Under the pieces are notes generated by a model. That model did not search any database. It saw only the letters and a program-made list of their open reading frames with translations, and was not told the DNA's origin. A program made the translations under genes and the position numbers. DNA of 55,233 bases from Bacillus sp. AFS015802 (GTDB lineage Bacteria; Bacillota; Bacilli; Bacillales; Bacillaceae_B), in NCBI RefSeq assembly GCF_002561455.1, contig NZ_NTUP01000061.1, positions 10,780 to 66,012 on the forward strand, in the 5' to 3' direction. Position 1 is the first letter of the stretch. Each line of letters begins with the position of its first letter. Below are positions 1 to 8,215 of this stretch, piece by piece.

Positions 1-23
1 AACGTGTTTTTTCATTTAACCCA

Positions 24-338
24 TTATTTCTTCTCAGCTGTATCCCCGGCCCAGTTCATCATGCCGCCTTCCATGTTCACCACTTTATACCCTTGCTCCT
101 GCATGTAGTGAGCGACATTTCCGCTGCGGTTGCCTGAACGGCAGATAAAGATGTATTCTTTATCCTTATCAAACTGATCCAGTGACTCAGGGATTTCCCC
201 CATCTTGATATGCTTCGCTCCCGGGATCATCCCTTCTGCCACTTCTTCATCTTCACGAACATCCACCAAAAGCAGATCTTCACCGTTCTTCAACTTCTGC
301 TCCAGCTCATCCGTCGTAATCGTTTTAATACTATCCAT
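24..338 (-). CDS. ytwF: Rhodanese-like sulfurtransferase YtwF
   Basis: Single-domain rhodanese of 104 residues. The predicted active-site loop CRSGNRS begins at Cys66, where the family carries a persulfide during sulfur transfer; the DVRED motif near residue 26 is the usual N-terminal rhodanese signature. No signal peptide or membrane segment, so cytosolic. The ATG follows AGGAAG at good spacing. It lies downstream of leuS on the same strand, as in B. subtilis, separated by the palindrome at 427-503. The physiological sulfur donor and acceptor cannot be told from sequence. Confidence 0.9.
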   Translation of the reverse strand: MDSIKTITTDELEQKLKNGEDLLLVDVREDEEVAEGMIPGAKHIKMGEIPESLDQFDKDKEYIFICRSGNRSGNVAHYMQEQGYKVVNMEGGMMNWAGDTAEKK

Positions 339-426
339 TCTTCACAACTTCCTTTCCACATTCAATCATTATTCAACACGATTATACCAAAGCCTGTCCC
401 CCAAACAAAAATATCAGACTCAAAGA

Positions 427-503
427 GAGGGACGGACCTCATCGAAATGCTGATTTAAAGCGATTTACGCTTAAAAACAGGCCGATTTCGAGGTCCGTCC
501 CTC
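427..503. repeat. GGGACGGACC palindromic element, copy 1
   Basis: Two perfect 14-bp inverted arms (GAGGGACGGACCTC at 427-440 and its complement at 490-503) enclose about 50 bp that holds a second small hairpin, AAGCG-ATTTA-CGCTT. It ends 7 bp past the leuS stop codon. The same core recurs at 11747-11776, 15576-15615 and 21751-21790. It probably folds in the leuS 3' UTR, but the T-run behind it is weak, so strong termination is not certain. Confidence 0.85.
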
Positions 504-510
504 ACCATTA

Positions 511-2925
511 TCAGTTGGCTACGATGTTGACTAGTTTGCCTGGTACGGCGATGACTTTGCGGATGGTTTTGCCTTCGATTTGTGTTTTGATTTCATCGTT
601 TTCCATCGCTGTTTTTTCCAGGTCATCTTTGGTCATGTCACGTGGGATCATGACTTTGGCTTTTACTTTACCGTTTACTTGAAGGACGATTTCGACTTCG
701 TTGTCCACAAGCTTCGACTCATCGAATGTCGGCCATGCTTCGTAGGAAATCGTTCCTTCGTGACCAAGCTTGCTCCAAAGTTCCTCTGTCATATGAGGTG
801 CGATTGGTGACAGAAGCTTGATGAATCCTTCTACGTATTCCTTCGGAAGGGTTTCCGCTTTGTAGGCATCATTGATGAATACCATAAGCTGGGAAATCCC
901 TGTATTGAAACGAAGACCTTCATAATCCTCCGTCACTTTCTTAACGGTTTGGTTATACGTTTTATCAAGGTCACTGTTCGGTGCATCCTTCACTTTAGAG
1001 GAAAGTGTGCCATCCTCCTCGACAAGCAGGCGCCATACACGGTCAAGGAAGCGGCGAGCTCCGTCAAGTCCGTTTGTGCTCCATGCAATGGACGCTTCCA
1101 GTGGTCCCATGAACATTTCATATAGGCGAAGGGTATCGGCTCCGTGAGATTCCACAACCTCATCAGGATTTACGACATTTCCTTTTGATTTACTCATTTT
1201 TTCATTGTTTTCCCCTAGGATCATTCCTTGGTTGAATAGTTTTTGGAACGGCTCCTTCGTTGGCACTACACCGATATCATATAGGAACTTGTGCCAGAAA
1301 CGTGCATACAGCAAGTGAAGGACCGCATGCTCGGCTCCTCCGATATACGTATCGACCGGCAGCCACTCCTGCATTTTCTTCGCATCGGCAAGGGCATCTT
1401 CGTTATGTGGATCGATATAACGGATGTAGTACCAGCAGCTTCCCGCCCATTGCGGCATCGTGTTTGTTTCACGACGGCCTTTTTTGCCTGTTTCAGGGTC
1501 CTCGACGTTCACCCATTCACTGATGTTCGCAAGTGGAGACTCGCCTGTTCCGGAGGGTTTGATTTCCGTCGTCTTCGGAAGTACAAGGGGAAGCTCACTC
1601 TCTGGAACCGTCGTTGTCGTACCGTCTTCCCAATGGATGACAGGAATCGGCTCGCCCCAATAACGTTGACGGCTGAATAGCCAGTCACGAAGGCGATATG
1701 TCACTTTCTTCGTTCCGATGTTCTTCTCCTCTAACCAGGAAATAGCTTTGGCAATTGCTTCTTCCTTACCAAGCCCATCAAGGAAACCGGAATTCACATG
1801 ATCTCCGTCACCTGTATAAGCTTCTTCCTCCACGTTTCCGCCAGAGACGACTTCCACGATTGGAAGATCGAATTCTTTCGCAAACTCATAATCCCGTTCG
1901 TCATGGGCAGGAACGGCCATGATCGCACCGGACCCGTAGCTCATCAGAACATAGTCGGCGATCCAAATCGGCATTTTCTCACCGTTTGCAGGATTGATGG
2001 CATACGCTCCTGTGAATACACCCGTTTTTTCTTTCGCAAGATCTGTCCGTTCAAGATCGCTTTTCGACTTGATCTTATCAATGTACTCATTAACTTTCGA
2101 GCGTTGTTCGTCCGTTGTGATTTCCGCTACAAACGGATGCTCAGGAGCAAGAACCGCATATGTCGCACCAAAGATCGTATCCGGACGGGTCGTGAAGACA
2201 TCGAATGATTTGTCATGACCATCGATGGTAAAATTCACTTCTGCTCCTTCAGAACGGCCGATCCAGTTACGCTGCATGTCTTTGATGCTCTCCGGCCAGT
2301 CAACCTCTTCAAGGTCTTCAACAAGACGATCGGCATAAGCCGTGATCTTCAGCATCCACTGCTTCATCGGACGGCGCTCTACTGGATGCCCCCCGCGTTC
2401 GCTCTTCCCGTCGATGACTTCTTCATTGGCAAGGACTGTGCCAAGGGCCGGACACCAGTTAACGGCAACTTCATCCACATAGGCCAATCCTTTTTCATAT
2501 AGCTTCGTGAAGATCCATTGAGTCCACTTGTAGTAGCCCGGGTCCGTCGTATTGACTTCACGGTCCCAATCGTACGAAAAGCCCAGTGATTTGATTTGAC
2601 GGCGGAACGTATCGATATTTTTTTGTGTGAATTCTGCCGGGTCATTTCCTGTGTCAAGAGCATATTGCTCAGCCGGTAAACCGAACGCATCCCAGCCCAT
2701 CGGATGAAGGACGTTGTATCCTTGCATACGTTTCATGCGGGAAAGGATGTCCGTTGCCGTAAACCCTTCCGGATGTCCTACATGAAGACCTGCACCTGAA
2801 GGATACGGGAACATATCCAGCGCGTAGAAATTGGATTTCCCTTCGTCTTCCGTCGCCTTGAACGTTTTATTTTCTTCCCAATACTGCTGCCATTTCGTCT
2901 CAACACTTCTATGATTAAAACTCAT
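511..2925 (-). CDS. leuS: Leucine--tRNA ligase
   Basis: Class I aminoacyl-tRNA synthetase of 804 residues, the usual length of bacterial LeuRS. It charges tRNA-Leu in the cytosol using ATP. The HIGH-type motif reads HVGH at residues 48-51, within a [15 protein letters not shown] context typical of LeuRS, and the KMSKS loop is at residues 576-580. The CP1 editing domain lies between them, and the C-terminal anticodon-binding and LeuRS-specific regions are present. The ATG is preceded by AAAGGAGGATC. Expression is expected to be controlled by the leucine T-box just upstream. ytwF lies downstream on the same strand. Confidence 0.98.
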   Translation of the reverse strand: MSFNHRSVETKWQQYWEENKTFKATEDEGKSNFYALDMFPYPSGAGLHVGHPEGFTATDILSRMKRMQGYNVLHPMGWDAFGLPAEQYALDTGNDPAEFTQKNIDTFRRQIKSLGFSYDWDREVNTTDPGYYKWTQWIFTKLYEKGLAYVDEVAVNWCPALGTVLANEEVIDGKSERGGHPVERRPMKQWMLKITAYADRLVEDLEEVDWPESIKDMQRNWIGRSEGAEVNFTIDGHDKSFDVFTTRPDTIFGATYAVLAPEHPFVAEITTDEQRSKVNEYIDKIKSKSDLERTDLAKEKTGVFTGAYAINPANGEKMPIWIADYVLMSYGSGAIMAVPAHDERDYEFAKEFDLPIVEVVSGGNVEEEAYTGDGDHVNSGFLDGLGKEEAIAKAISWLEEKNIGTKKVTYRLRDWLFSRQRYWGEPIPVIHWEDGTTTTVPESELPLVLPKTTEIKPSGTGESPLANISEWVNVEDPETGKKGRRETNTMPQWAGSCWYYIRYIDPHNEDALADAKKMQEWLPVDTYIGGAEHAVLHLLYARFWHKFLYDIGVVPTKEPFQKLFNQGMILGENNEKMSKSKGNVVNPDEVVESHGADTLRLYEMFMGPLEASIAWSTNGLDGARRFLDRVWRLLVEEDGTLSSKVKDAPNSDLDKTYNQTVKKVTEDYEGLRFNTGISQLMVFINDAYKAETLPKEYVEGFIKLLSPIAPHMTEELWSKLGHEGTISYEAWPTFDESKLVDNEVEIVLQVNGKVKAKVMIPRDMTKDDLEKTAMENDEIKTQIEGKTIRKVIAVPGKLVNIVAN

Positions 2926-2967
2926 ATTGAGATCCTCCTTTGATTGTCATATGCCTTTATTTTAAAA

Positions 2968-3222
2968 ACAAAAAAACCCTCATCCCAAATAATAAATATT
3001 TGGGACGAGAGTTTGTATGTACATTCTCCCGCGGTACCACCCACATTAGTGTACGCGCACTCAGCTTCATTCATCCTTAACGCGGAAAACGGCAAGTCTT
3101 ACTAATGGTTCACACTTGCAACTCAGCAGGCGAGTTCATGATGCTTCTGGTTGACTTTCACCACCCGTCAACTCTCTACGACAGAAACCTCTCATTACTA
3201 CTCCCGATCAACGTTTCAATAT
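2968..3222 (-). promoter_or_regulatory. T-box leader of leuS (leucine, CUC specifier)
   Basis: Read on the minus strand, the leader has the T-box signature GGGTGGTACCGCG (3030-3042), which belongs to the antiterminator and pairs with the acceptor end of uncharged tRNA. After it come an intrinsic terminator hairpin (2969-3012, arms around CTCGTCCCAAATA) and a T-run. Upstream, a Stem I-like region contains GAACTCGCC. The triplet CTC at 3132-3134 is the likely leucine specifier codon, agreeing with the downstream leuS. Uncharged tRNA-Leu should favour read-through. Confidence 0.95.
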
Positions 3223-3230
3223 AGATAAAC

Positions 3231-3259
3231 ATTATATGTATTCACTATTTTAGTGAAAA
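3231..3259 (-). promoter_or_regulatory. Possible sigma-A promoter of leuS
   Basis: A perfect TATAAT on the minus strand (3231-3236) sits just ahead of the T-box leader. A weak TTTTCA hexamer lies 17 bp upstream (3254-3259). The position fits a transcript beginning close to the T-box 5' end. Confidence 0.45.
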
Positions 3260-3376
3260 ATATACAGAAGCGCAAGCCTATTGTTGGTTACACGGTAAGA
3301 ATTTTTTCACCTTCAGCTTTCTTTACTTTTTTTACCATACTGATTCAACCCAGTCCCCTCCGACACCACACCCACA

Positions 3377-3417
3377 TAATAAAAAAGAAACGACCTCCTA
3401 AAAGGCCGTCTCTCCTC
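3377..3417 (-). terminator. Terminator after the hydroxybutyrate dehydrogenase-like gene
   Basis: On the minus strand GAGACGGCCT pairs (with G-U) to AGGTCGTTTC and is followed by CTTTTTT. It begins 8 bp after the stop at 3425 and closes the GntP permease-dehydrogenase operon. Confidence 0.75.
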
Positions 3418-3424
3418 CACCAAA

Positions 3425-4201
3425 CTACTGAACCGTATAGCCTCCGTCCAATACGACTGCCTGCCCGGTAATTCCTTTTGCTGCGTCGCTGCAGAGGAAC
3501 ATGGTGTAGTCTGCAATTTCTTTTACATCGAGTAGTCTCTTCTGCGGTACGAGAGGATAGATGACTTCTTCAATCACCCGCTCAAAAGGGACGTTACGCG
3601 TCGTCGCAAGATCCGCCAGTTGATTGCGGACCAGGGGTGTATCGACGTATCCCGGACAAACGGCATTCACGGTGATTCCGTGCTCCGCCGTTTCCAGTGC
3701 CGCCACTTTTGTCAGGCCGATGACCCCGTGTTTGGCCGAATTATAGGCAGCTTTTCCGGAGAAACCGACAAGTCCGTTGATGGACGCCATGTTGATGATC
3801 CGTCCCGATCCCTGCTTCTTCATATGAGGAAGAGCGTGCTTGATGGCGACAAATGGCGCGGTGAGCATGACTTTCAGTAAAAGCTCGAATTTTTCAGTCG
3901 GAAATTCTTCAAGATGGGATACATGCTGAAGTCCGGCATTGTTGATCAGGACATCCAGCTTCCCGTAGTGATTCACCGTTTTGGTGATGGCTTCCTTTAA
4001 TTCGGATTCCGATGTCACATCACAGCGTAATCCGAGAACCTCATATCCTCCTGCTTTCAGGGCCTCTGAAGCTTCCCGGACGGCTCCTTCCTGCAGATCC
4101 GTCAAGACCACTTTGGCTCCTCCAGCTGCAAATTCCTTGCCGAGCTGGTAGCCGATCCCCTGTGCTGCCCCTGTTATGAATACCACTTTATTTTCAACCA
4201 T
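3425..4201 (-). CDS. Short-chain dehydrogenase, probable D-3-hydroxybutyrate dehydrogenase
   Basis: SDR-family oxidoreductase of 258 residues. The TGAAQGIG nucleotide-binding motif is at residues 10-17, NNAG follows the second half of the Rossmann fold, and the catalytic pair is Tyr153-x3-Lys157 (YNSAK). Overall pattern, including the DTPLVRNQ stretch after the active site, matches 3-hydroxybutyrate dehydrogenases (BdhA, B. subtilis YxjF), which oxidise D-3-hydroxybutyrate to acetoacetate with NAD. It is the second gene of a two-gene operon behind a GntP permease, 15 bp apart, as in the B. subtilis yxj locus, but here no CoA-transferase genes are present. SDR substrate assignments are weak from sequence, so another hydroxy acid is possible. 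Confidence 0.8.
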   Translation of the reverse strand: MVENKVVFITGAAQGIGYQLGKEFAAGGAKVVLTDLQEGAVREASEALKAGGYEVLGLRCDVTSESELKEAITKTVNHYGKLDVLINNAGLQHVSHLEEFPTEKFELLLKVMLTAPFVAIKHALPHMKKQGSGRIINMASINGLVGFSGKAAYNSAKHGVIGLTKVAALETAEHGITVNAVCPGYVDTPLVRNQLADLATTRNVPFERVIEEVIYPLVPQKRLLDVKEIADYTMFLCSDAAKGITGQAVVLDGGYTVQ

Positions 4202-4216
4202 GATGCTACTCCTTTC

Positions 4217-5539
4217 TTAGATCCCGACTCCCAGTGTGAATAATACAATCGCCAGTGCCAATCCGATAAGAGGTACGATGACCGTCAATGCCCCTACAGC
4301 ACCGTATGCTTCCCCGTGTGACTCATTACAGATCGAGCGGATCGTCGTCACGACGTATCCGTTATGAGGCAGGGAATCCAGTGCTCCGGAAGAAATCGCC
4401 ACGACCCGGTGAAGGGCTTCGGGATTCACGCCCATATCCATATAGTGCGGCGCAAGGATCGGCAGGGCAATCGCCTGACCACCCGATGCGGAACCGGTCA
4501 TACCTGCGATGACACTGACGGCGATGGCTCCTCCGATCAATGGTGAGCCTGGAATATTCGTCATGACATCAACCGCTGTGCTGAAGGCAGGAACGGCTTT
4601 GGCCACGCCTCCGAATCCGACTACGGCCGCCGTGTTCCCGATGGCGATCAATGCTCCGACCGTCCCCTCGGAAACAGCTCCCCAGAAGCCTTTGAAGTAT
4701 TTGCGATTGAGCACGTAGGCAGAAATCACGCCACCGAGCAAGGCAATGATCAAAGCGGATTGCTTTAATGAATCGTGGAATGAGAAGGCCAGGATGAGTA
4801 CAACCAGTAGTGGGATCAATCCCATTAACGGGTTAGGCAGCGGTCTGCCTTCATCAATGACCGGATCTTCTTCACGGGCATGGAACTTTTCACCTTTTTT
4901 CACGGCTTTGGTGATCATGCGCTTTAACCACCAGTAACCGAACACCGCCATGAACACGGCAACAATCAAGCTGACTTCCCAGCCTGCATAAGGTGTCGTA
5001 CCTAAATATTCAATCGGGATCCAGTTTTGGATCTCCGGTGAACCTGCAGAGGTCATGGTGAATGTGACCGAGCCGAATGCCAAGGCCGCCGGTATGAAAC
5101 GGCGCGGAAGATCCGCTTGTTTAAACAAACTGACCGCCATAGGGTAAACCGAGAATGCGACTACGAAGAGACTGACTCCCCCGTATGTCAATACCGCACA
5201 GGCAAGCACAATGGCAAACACAGCATATTTCATCCCCAATTTTTCTACTACAAAACGGGAGACACTGTCTGCTGCCCCGCTGTCCTCCATAACTTTTCCA
5301 AAAACGGCTCCGAGTAAGAACATCAGATACCAGGCAGCGACAAAGCTTGTGAATCCTGACATATAGTTCGAGACGAGATCTGCTTCCCCTTCACCCGCCA
5401 ATTGCGGGAATAGTGGCATCCCGCTTAATAACGCCACGAATAATGCCGATATGGGACCGACGATCAGGATATTCATGCCCCTCATCGTTAAAAAAATCAA
5501 TAAAATGAGTCCTCCAATAAGACCGATCATGCTTAACAT
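4217..5539 (-). CDS. GntP-family permease
   Basis: Integral membrane protein of 440 residues with about a dozen hydrophobic segments and the Gly/Ala-rich loops typical of the GntP family (for example GGVAKAVPAF and SGALDSLPHNG). The family imports organic acids such as gluconate or hydroxybutyrate in symport with protons. The closest recognisable relative is B. subtilis YxjC, also paired with a hydroxybutyrate dehydrogenase. The start ATG has a strong AAAGGGGG ribosome site 7 bases upstream. It is the first gene after a sigma-54 promoter at 5632-5648. Substrate is inferred only from the neighbouring dehydrogenase. Confidence 0.88.
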   Translation of the reverse strand: MLSMIGLIGGLILLIFLTMRGMNILIVGPISALFVALLSGMPLFPQLAGEGEADLVSNYMSGFTSFVAAWYLMFLLGAVFGKVMEDSGAADSVSRFVVEKLGMKYAVFAIVLACAVLTYGGVSLFVVAFSVYPMAVSLFKQADLPRRFIPAALAFGSVTFTMTSAGSPEIQNWIPIEYLGTTPYAGWEVSLIVAVFMAVFGYWWLKRMITKAVKKGEKFHAREEDPVIDEGRPLPNPLMGLIPLLVVLILAFSFHDSLKQSALIIALLGGVISAYVLNRKYFKGFWGAVSEGTVGALIAIGNTAAVVGFGGVAKAVPAFSTAVDVMTNIPGSPLIGGAIAVSVIAGMTGSASGGQAIALPILAPHYMDMGVNPEALHRVVAISSGALDSLPHNGYVVTTIRSICNESHGEAYGAVGALTVIVPLIGLALAIVLFTLGVGI

Positions 5540-5631
5540 GATATTTCCCCCTTTGTTCTCTCCAAATGATGACGCTTACATTTTTCTTGAACACGCTCCC
5601 CTTTCCAAAAAATATGTTCACTTGTACTACA

Positions 5632-5648
5632 TGCAATAATTGTGCCAA
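5632..5648 (-). promoter_or_regulatory. Sigma-54 (SigL) -24/-12 promoter of the permease-dehydrogenase operon
   Basis: The minus strand reads TTGGCAC-N5-TTGCA, a full match to the sigma-54 consensus with exactly 10 bases between the invariant GG and GC. It sits about 95 bp ahead of the permease start. The adjacent divergently placed control elements and the sigma-54 activator gene at 5815-7173 support it. Confidence 0.92.
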
Positions 5649-5763
5649 CTTTCTGATTACTGGGAAATGAGGAGACACAGACACTGTCCTGTTTGCTGAT
5701 TCCAGAATTCCGGACAGACAAGTGATTCAGACACAATTTAGTCAATATTTCTCTATGAAATAA

Positions 5764-5807
5764 AACAGTCCGGAAATACGGACTGTTTTCCATATTTCCG
5801 GACTGTT
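5764..5807. promoter_or_regulatory. Repeated TTCCGGAC elements: possible activator-binding sites and regulator terminator
   Basis: TTCCGGACTG occurs at 5796-5805 and inverted at 5766-5775, with a third partial copy (CGGACTGTT) at 5779-5787 and a fourth, TTCCGGACAG, at 5708-5717. They lie 60-175 bp upstream of the sigma-54 promoter, the usual distance for enhancer sites. On the minus strand AACAGTCCG-N6-CGGACTGTT followed by TTATTT also looks like the terminator of the regulator gene, so one sequence may serve both uses. Confidence 0.65.
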
Positions 5808-5814
5808 AGTTCAT

Positions 5815-7173
5815 TTATAAAAGCTCATACTTATGTAATTTTTCATACAAACTGGATTTGCTTATCCCCAAGGACTCCGCTACCTTCCGTTTATCCTGTT
5901 GTGCCTGCAGACTTTGGGATAAAACGGATTTCTCTGTTTCTTCGAGAATTTCTTTTAATGTTTTTGTGCCAACATCATACACATTCCCGGTTTTCATATA
6001 AGAAGGAAGGGATAATAGTGAAATGTTACTTCCGTTTGAAAGATAGGTCGAGGCGTTGATGACATTTTCCAACTCCCGGAGATTCCCCGGCCAGCTGTAG
6101 GCAAGAAGTGTCTGGATCACCTCATGATCAAAGCCTTGAATTCGTTTCCCTGATGATTTCGTGGATTTTTCCAGGAAGAAGGCTGCCAGGGTTTCAATAT
6201 CTTCCTTCCGCTCACGGAGGGGAGGGATCTGAAAAGGGACGACATTGATGCGGTAATACAAATCACTTCGAAACCGCTTTTCTTCCATCATCTTTTCAAG
6301 GGGGCGATTCGTGGCGGCGATGATTCTGACGTCCACATGTTGGATGCGTGTGGATCCGACAGCCTCGACTTCCCCTTCCTGCAGCACCCTGAGTAGCTTC
6401 GCCTGCATATTGAGGGGCATATCCCCGATTTCATCAAGGAACAGTGTCCCTTTGTGGGCAAGCTGGAATTTCCCTTTCTTCCCACCCTTTTTCGCCCCTG
6501 TGAACGCCCCTTCTTCATAACCGAAGAGCTCTGATTCCAGGAGCTGCTCCGGGATCGCTGCACAGTTCACTTTGATGAACGGCTGCCCGCTTCTTTCACT
6601 CAGCTGGTGGATGCTGTGGGCGAACAGCTCTTTTCCCGTTCCGCTTTCGCCTCTGATCAGGACCTGAATATCACTGGGGGCGATCATTTGCGCCTTGTCT
6701 TTCAATTCCTTCATGCCCGGGGAATCCCCGATGATATCATTCAGGGAATATTTCACCCCGGTGTTGATATCCTGTATGTAACTTTGAATCTTCGACATCA
6801 TATTCTTCACATGGGAGCTCATTTGCATCCATTCGCTCGTATCCCGGAAAATGACGGAACCGAATGCGCCGATCACCTTCCCGTCCACTAGAATAGGGAT
6901 CCGGTTGGCGATCATATAATTCCCTTTAATGTACTGAAGATCTGCCATTTCTTCTTTTCCGCTGGCAGCGACAATATGCATTCGCGTGTTTTCAATCACG
7001 CTTGTCACATGTGAACCGATCGCTTTCTCCCGCTCCACCTCAAGAAAACGACAGTAATTATCATTTATATAGATGATGATCCCCTCGTCATCGACGACGA
7101 CTAACCATTCGAAAGCGTTCTCAAGAATGATTTCGATCATGTCTACGGATACCTCTTTTAATAAACTGCTCAT
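5815..7173 (-). CDS. Sigma-54-dependent transcriptional activator (PAS, AAA+, Fis-type HTH)
   Basis: 452-residue enhancer-binding protein. An N-terminal PAS domain (roughly 10-120) probably senses a ligand. The AAA+ domain has Walker A GESGTGKE at 175-182 and the loop GAFTGA at 222-227, the motif that contacts sigma-54. The C-terminal helix-turn-helix includes [17 protein letters not shown]. No receiver domain, so it is not a two-component regulator. The architecture resembles B. subtilis BkdR/YqiR. GGAGG lies 9 bases before the ATG. It sits directly upstream of a sigma-54 promoter driving the GntP permease and dehydrogenase on the same strand, which makes that operon its likely target. Confidence 0.93.
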   Translation of the reverse strand: MSSLLKEVSVDMIEIILENAFEWLVVVDDEGIIIYINDNYCRFLEVEREKAIGSHVTSVIENTRMHIVAASGKEEMADLQYIKGNYMIANRIPILVDGKVIGAFGSVIFRDTSEWMQMSSHVKNMMSKIQSYIQDINTGVKYSLNDIIGDSPGMKELKDKAQMIAPSDIQVLIRGESGTGKELFAHSIHQLSERSGQPFIKVNCAAIPEQLLESELFGYEEGAFTGAKKGGKKGKFQLAHKGTLFLDEIGDMPLNMQAKLLRVLQEGEVEAVGSTRIQHVDVRIIAATNRPLEKMMEEKRFRSDLYYRINVVPFQIPPLRERKEDIETLAAFFLEKSTKSSGKRIQGFDHEVIQTLLAYSWPGNLRELENVINASTYLSNGSNISLLSLPSYMKTGNVYDVGTKTLKEILEETEKSVLSQSLQAQQDKRKVAESLGISKSSLYEKLHKYELL

Positions 7174-7206
7174 TTCCCACTGCCTCCCCGGTTTTGAACG
7201 AGTTCT

Positions 7207-7254
7207 TTCTCTCTATAGTAGCACAACCATTTCTCTCTATAGTAGCACAACCAT
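7207..7254. repeat. Perfect 24-bp tandem duplication
   Basis: The 24-mer beginning TTCTCTCTATAGTAGC and ending ACAACCAT occurs twice head to tail (7207-7230, 7231-7254), between the start of the sigma-54 activator and the divergent cupin gene. The copies are identical, suggesting a recent slippage event. On the minus strand each copy contains GCTACTATAGAG, so a -10-like element may have been duplicated. Confidence 0.9.
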
Positions 7255-7371
7255 CCGACCCCATTGTGTAAACAATTCAGATTTCCCAATAATTTCAATT
7301 ACCAGTCTCAAATCGGTTTAGCACTTATAGGATTAGGGAATCTTCTTAACAATGAATGGAGGAATGAAAGG

Positions 7372-7875
7372 ATGAAAATCGCAGAACTGAAAATATTTTA
7401 TTTCGAAGACGATGGAATCATCCCGAATAATCCGGACCTGCCCGTTCTCATTTACCGGAATGCACTCGACCAGGCACATGAAGCCGAGGAGTTATTCAAT
7501 CAGAATCATTGGTTGAACAGCTGGACAAACGGCATTTACGATTATCACCATTACCATAGCAACGCTCATGAAGTATTGGGCGTCATGGAAGGTGAGGCAA
7601 CGGTTCAATTAGGCGGGGAAATGGGCGAAGAAGTGACCGTCCATCAAGGTGATGTGATGATCCTGCCAGCCGGGACAGGACATAAGAAACTGAATGCAAG
7701 CCCCGACTTTAAAGTCGCCGGTGCCTATCCGAACGGAGACGACTATAATTTGAAAAGAGGATCATTGCGGGAACGCCCGAGTGTGTTGATTGAAATTAAA
7801 AACGTGCCCCCACCCTCATCGGACCCCGTCTTTGGCGACAGTGGTCCACTGATCAAATACTGGCTCAAGAAATGA
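7372..7875 (+). CDS. Cupin-domain protein, YjlB family
   Basis: Small single-cupin protein of 167 residues. The motif DYHHYHSNAHEVLGVMEG and the later LPAGTGHKK form the two conserved cupin motifs, with the His-rich first motif able to bind a metal. It strongly resembles B. subtilis YjlB, whose biochemical role is not established. I start it at the ATG preceded by TGGAGGAATGAAAGG; the frame is open 36 codons further upstream but without a ribosome site. Monocistronic and divergent from the sigma-54 activator. No nearby gene shows which substrate it acts on. Confidence 0.85.
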   Translation: MKIAELKIFYFEDDGIIPNNPDLPVLIYRNALDQAHEAEELFNQNHWLNSWTNGIYDYHHYHSNAHEVLGVMEGEATVQLGGEMGEEVTVHQGDVMILPAGTGHKKLNASPDFKVAGAYPNGDDYNLKRGSLRERPSVLIEIKNVPPPSSDPVFGDSGPLIKYWLKK

Positions 7876-8049
7876 TTTAGAAAACGTTCTGCATCCAATT
7901 GATTTCAATTTTTTTTCATTCCTATTTCTCTATAGTAATGCTTCTTAGAAACGGCTATCACTACTTATAAAAAACCGATATAATCTGAAGTCTTAGATCA
8001 TATTTGTAAAATAGTCTTGTTTTCTTTAAAGTCCTATGCTATTCTATTA

Positions 8050-8178
8050 TAGCGATGAGCTGAATTGTGTAAGTCGGGGATCACGTCCTTGTGACAACAA
8101 ACGATGTGGCGTTTGCTGATCATCCGCCTCAATTTTTTGCAAGTGGGCTTCCGTAGGAAACGGGAGCCCTTTTTATAT
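8050..8178 (+). ncRNA. Candidate small RNA with its own terminator
   Basis: A 340-bp gene-free stretch holds, in order, a possible promoter (TTGTTT, 17 bp, TATTCT near 8016-8045), a small hairpin CAAACG-ATGTGG-CGTTTG (8098-8115), complementary segments GATCA/TGATC enclosing it, an unpaired CATCCGCCTCAATTTTTT stretch, and a strong intrinsic terminator GGGCTTCCGT/ACGGGAGCCC followed by TTTTT (8145-8174). The cupin gene ends almost 300 bp upstream, so this terminator looks independent. I do not recognise a known RNA family; a long 3' UTR of the cupin gene is the alternative. Confidence 0.35.
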
Positions 8179-8185
8179 GGAGAAA

Positions 8186-8213
8186 ACCCCCTATGATTCC
8201 TCATTGGGGGTTT
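8186..8213. terminator. Bidirectional terminator between candidate RNA and MFS gene
   Basis: Arms ACCCCCTA and the imperfect complement ATTGGGGGT flank a short loop, with a T-run on the plus side and AAAA (T-run on the minus strand) on the other. It lies against the stop of the MFS gene at 8216 and should end its transcript. Confidence 0.8.
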
Positions 8214-8215
8214 CT

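Noticed and set aside
3425..5539. Gluconate utilisation operon, from the GntP name
   Set aside because: No gluconate kinase or 6-phosphogluconate dehydrogenase nearby; the paired SDR points to a hydroxy acid instead.
7207..7254. CRISPR-like repeat
   Set aside because: Two head-to-tail copies with no spacer between them and no cas genes; a simple tandem duplication.
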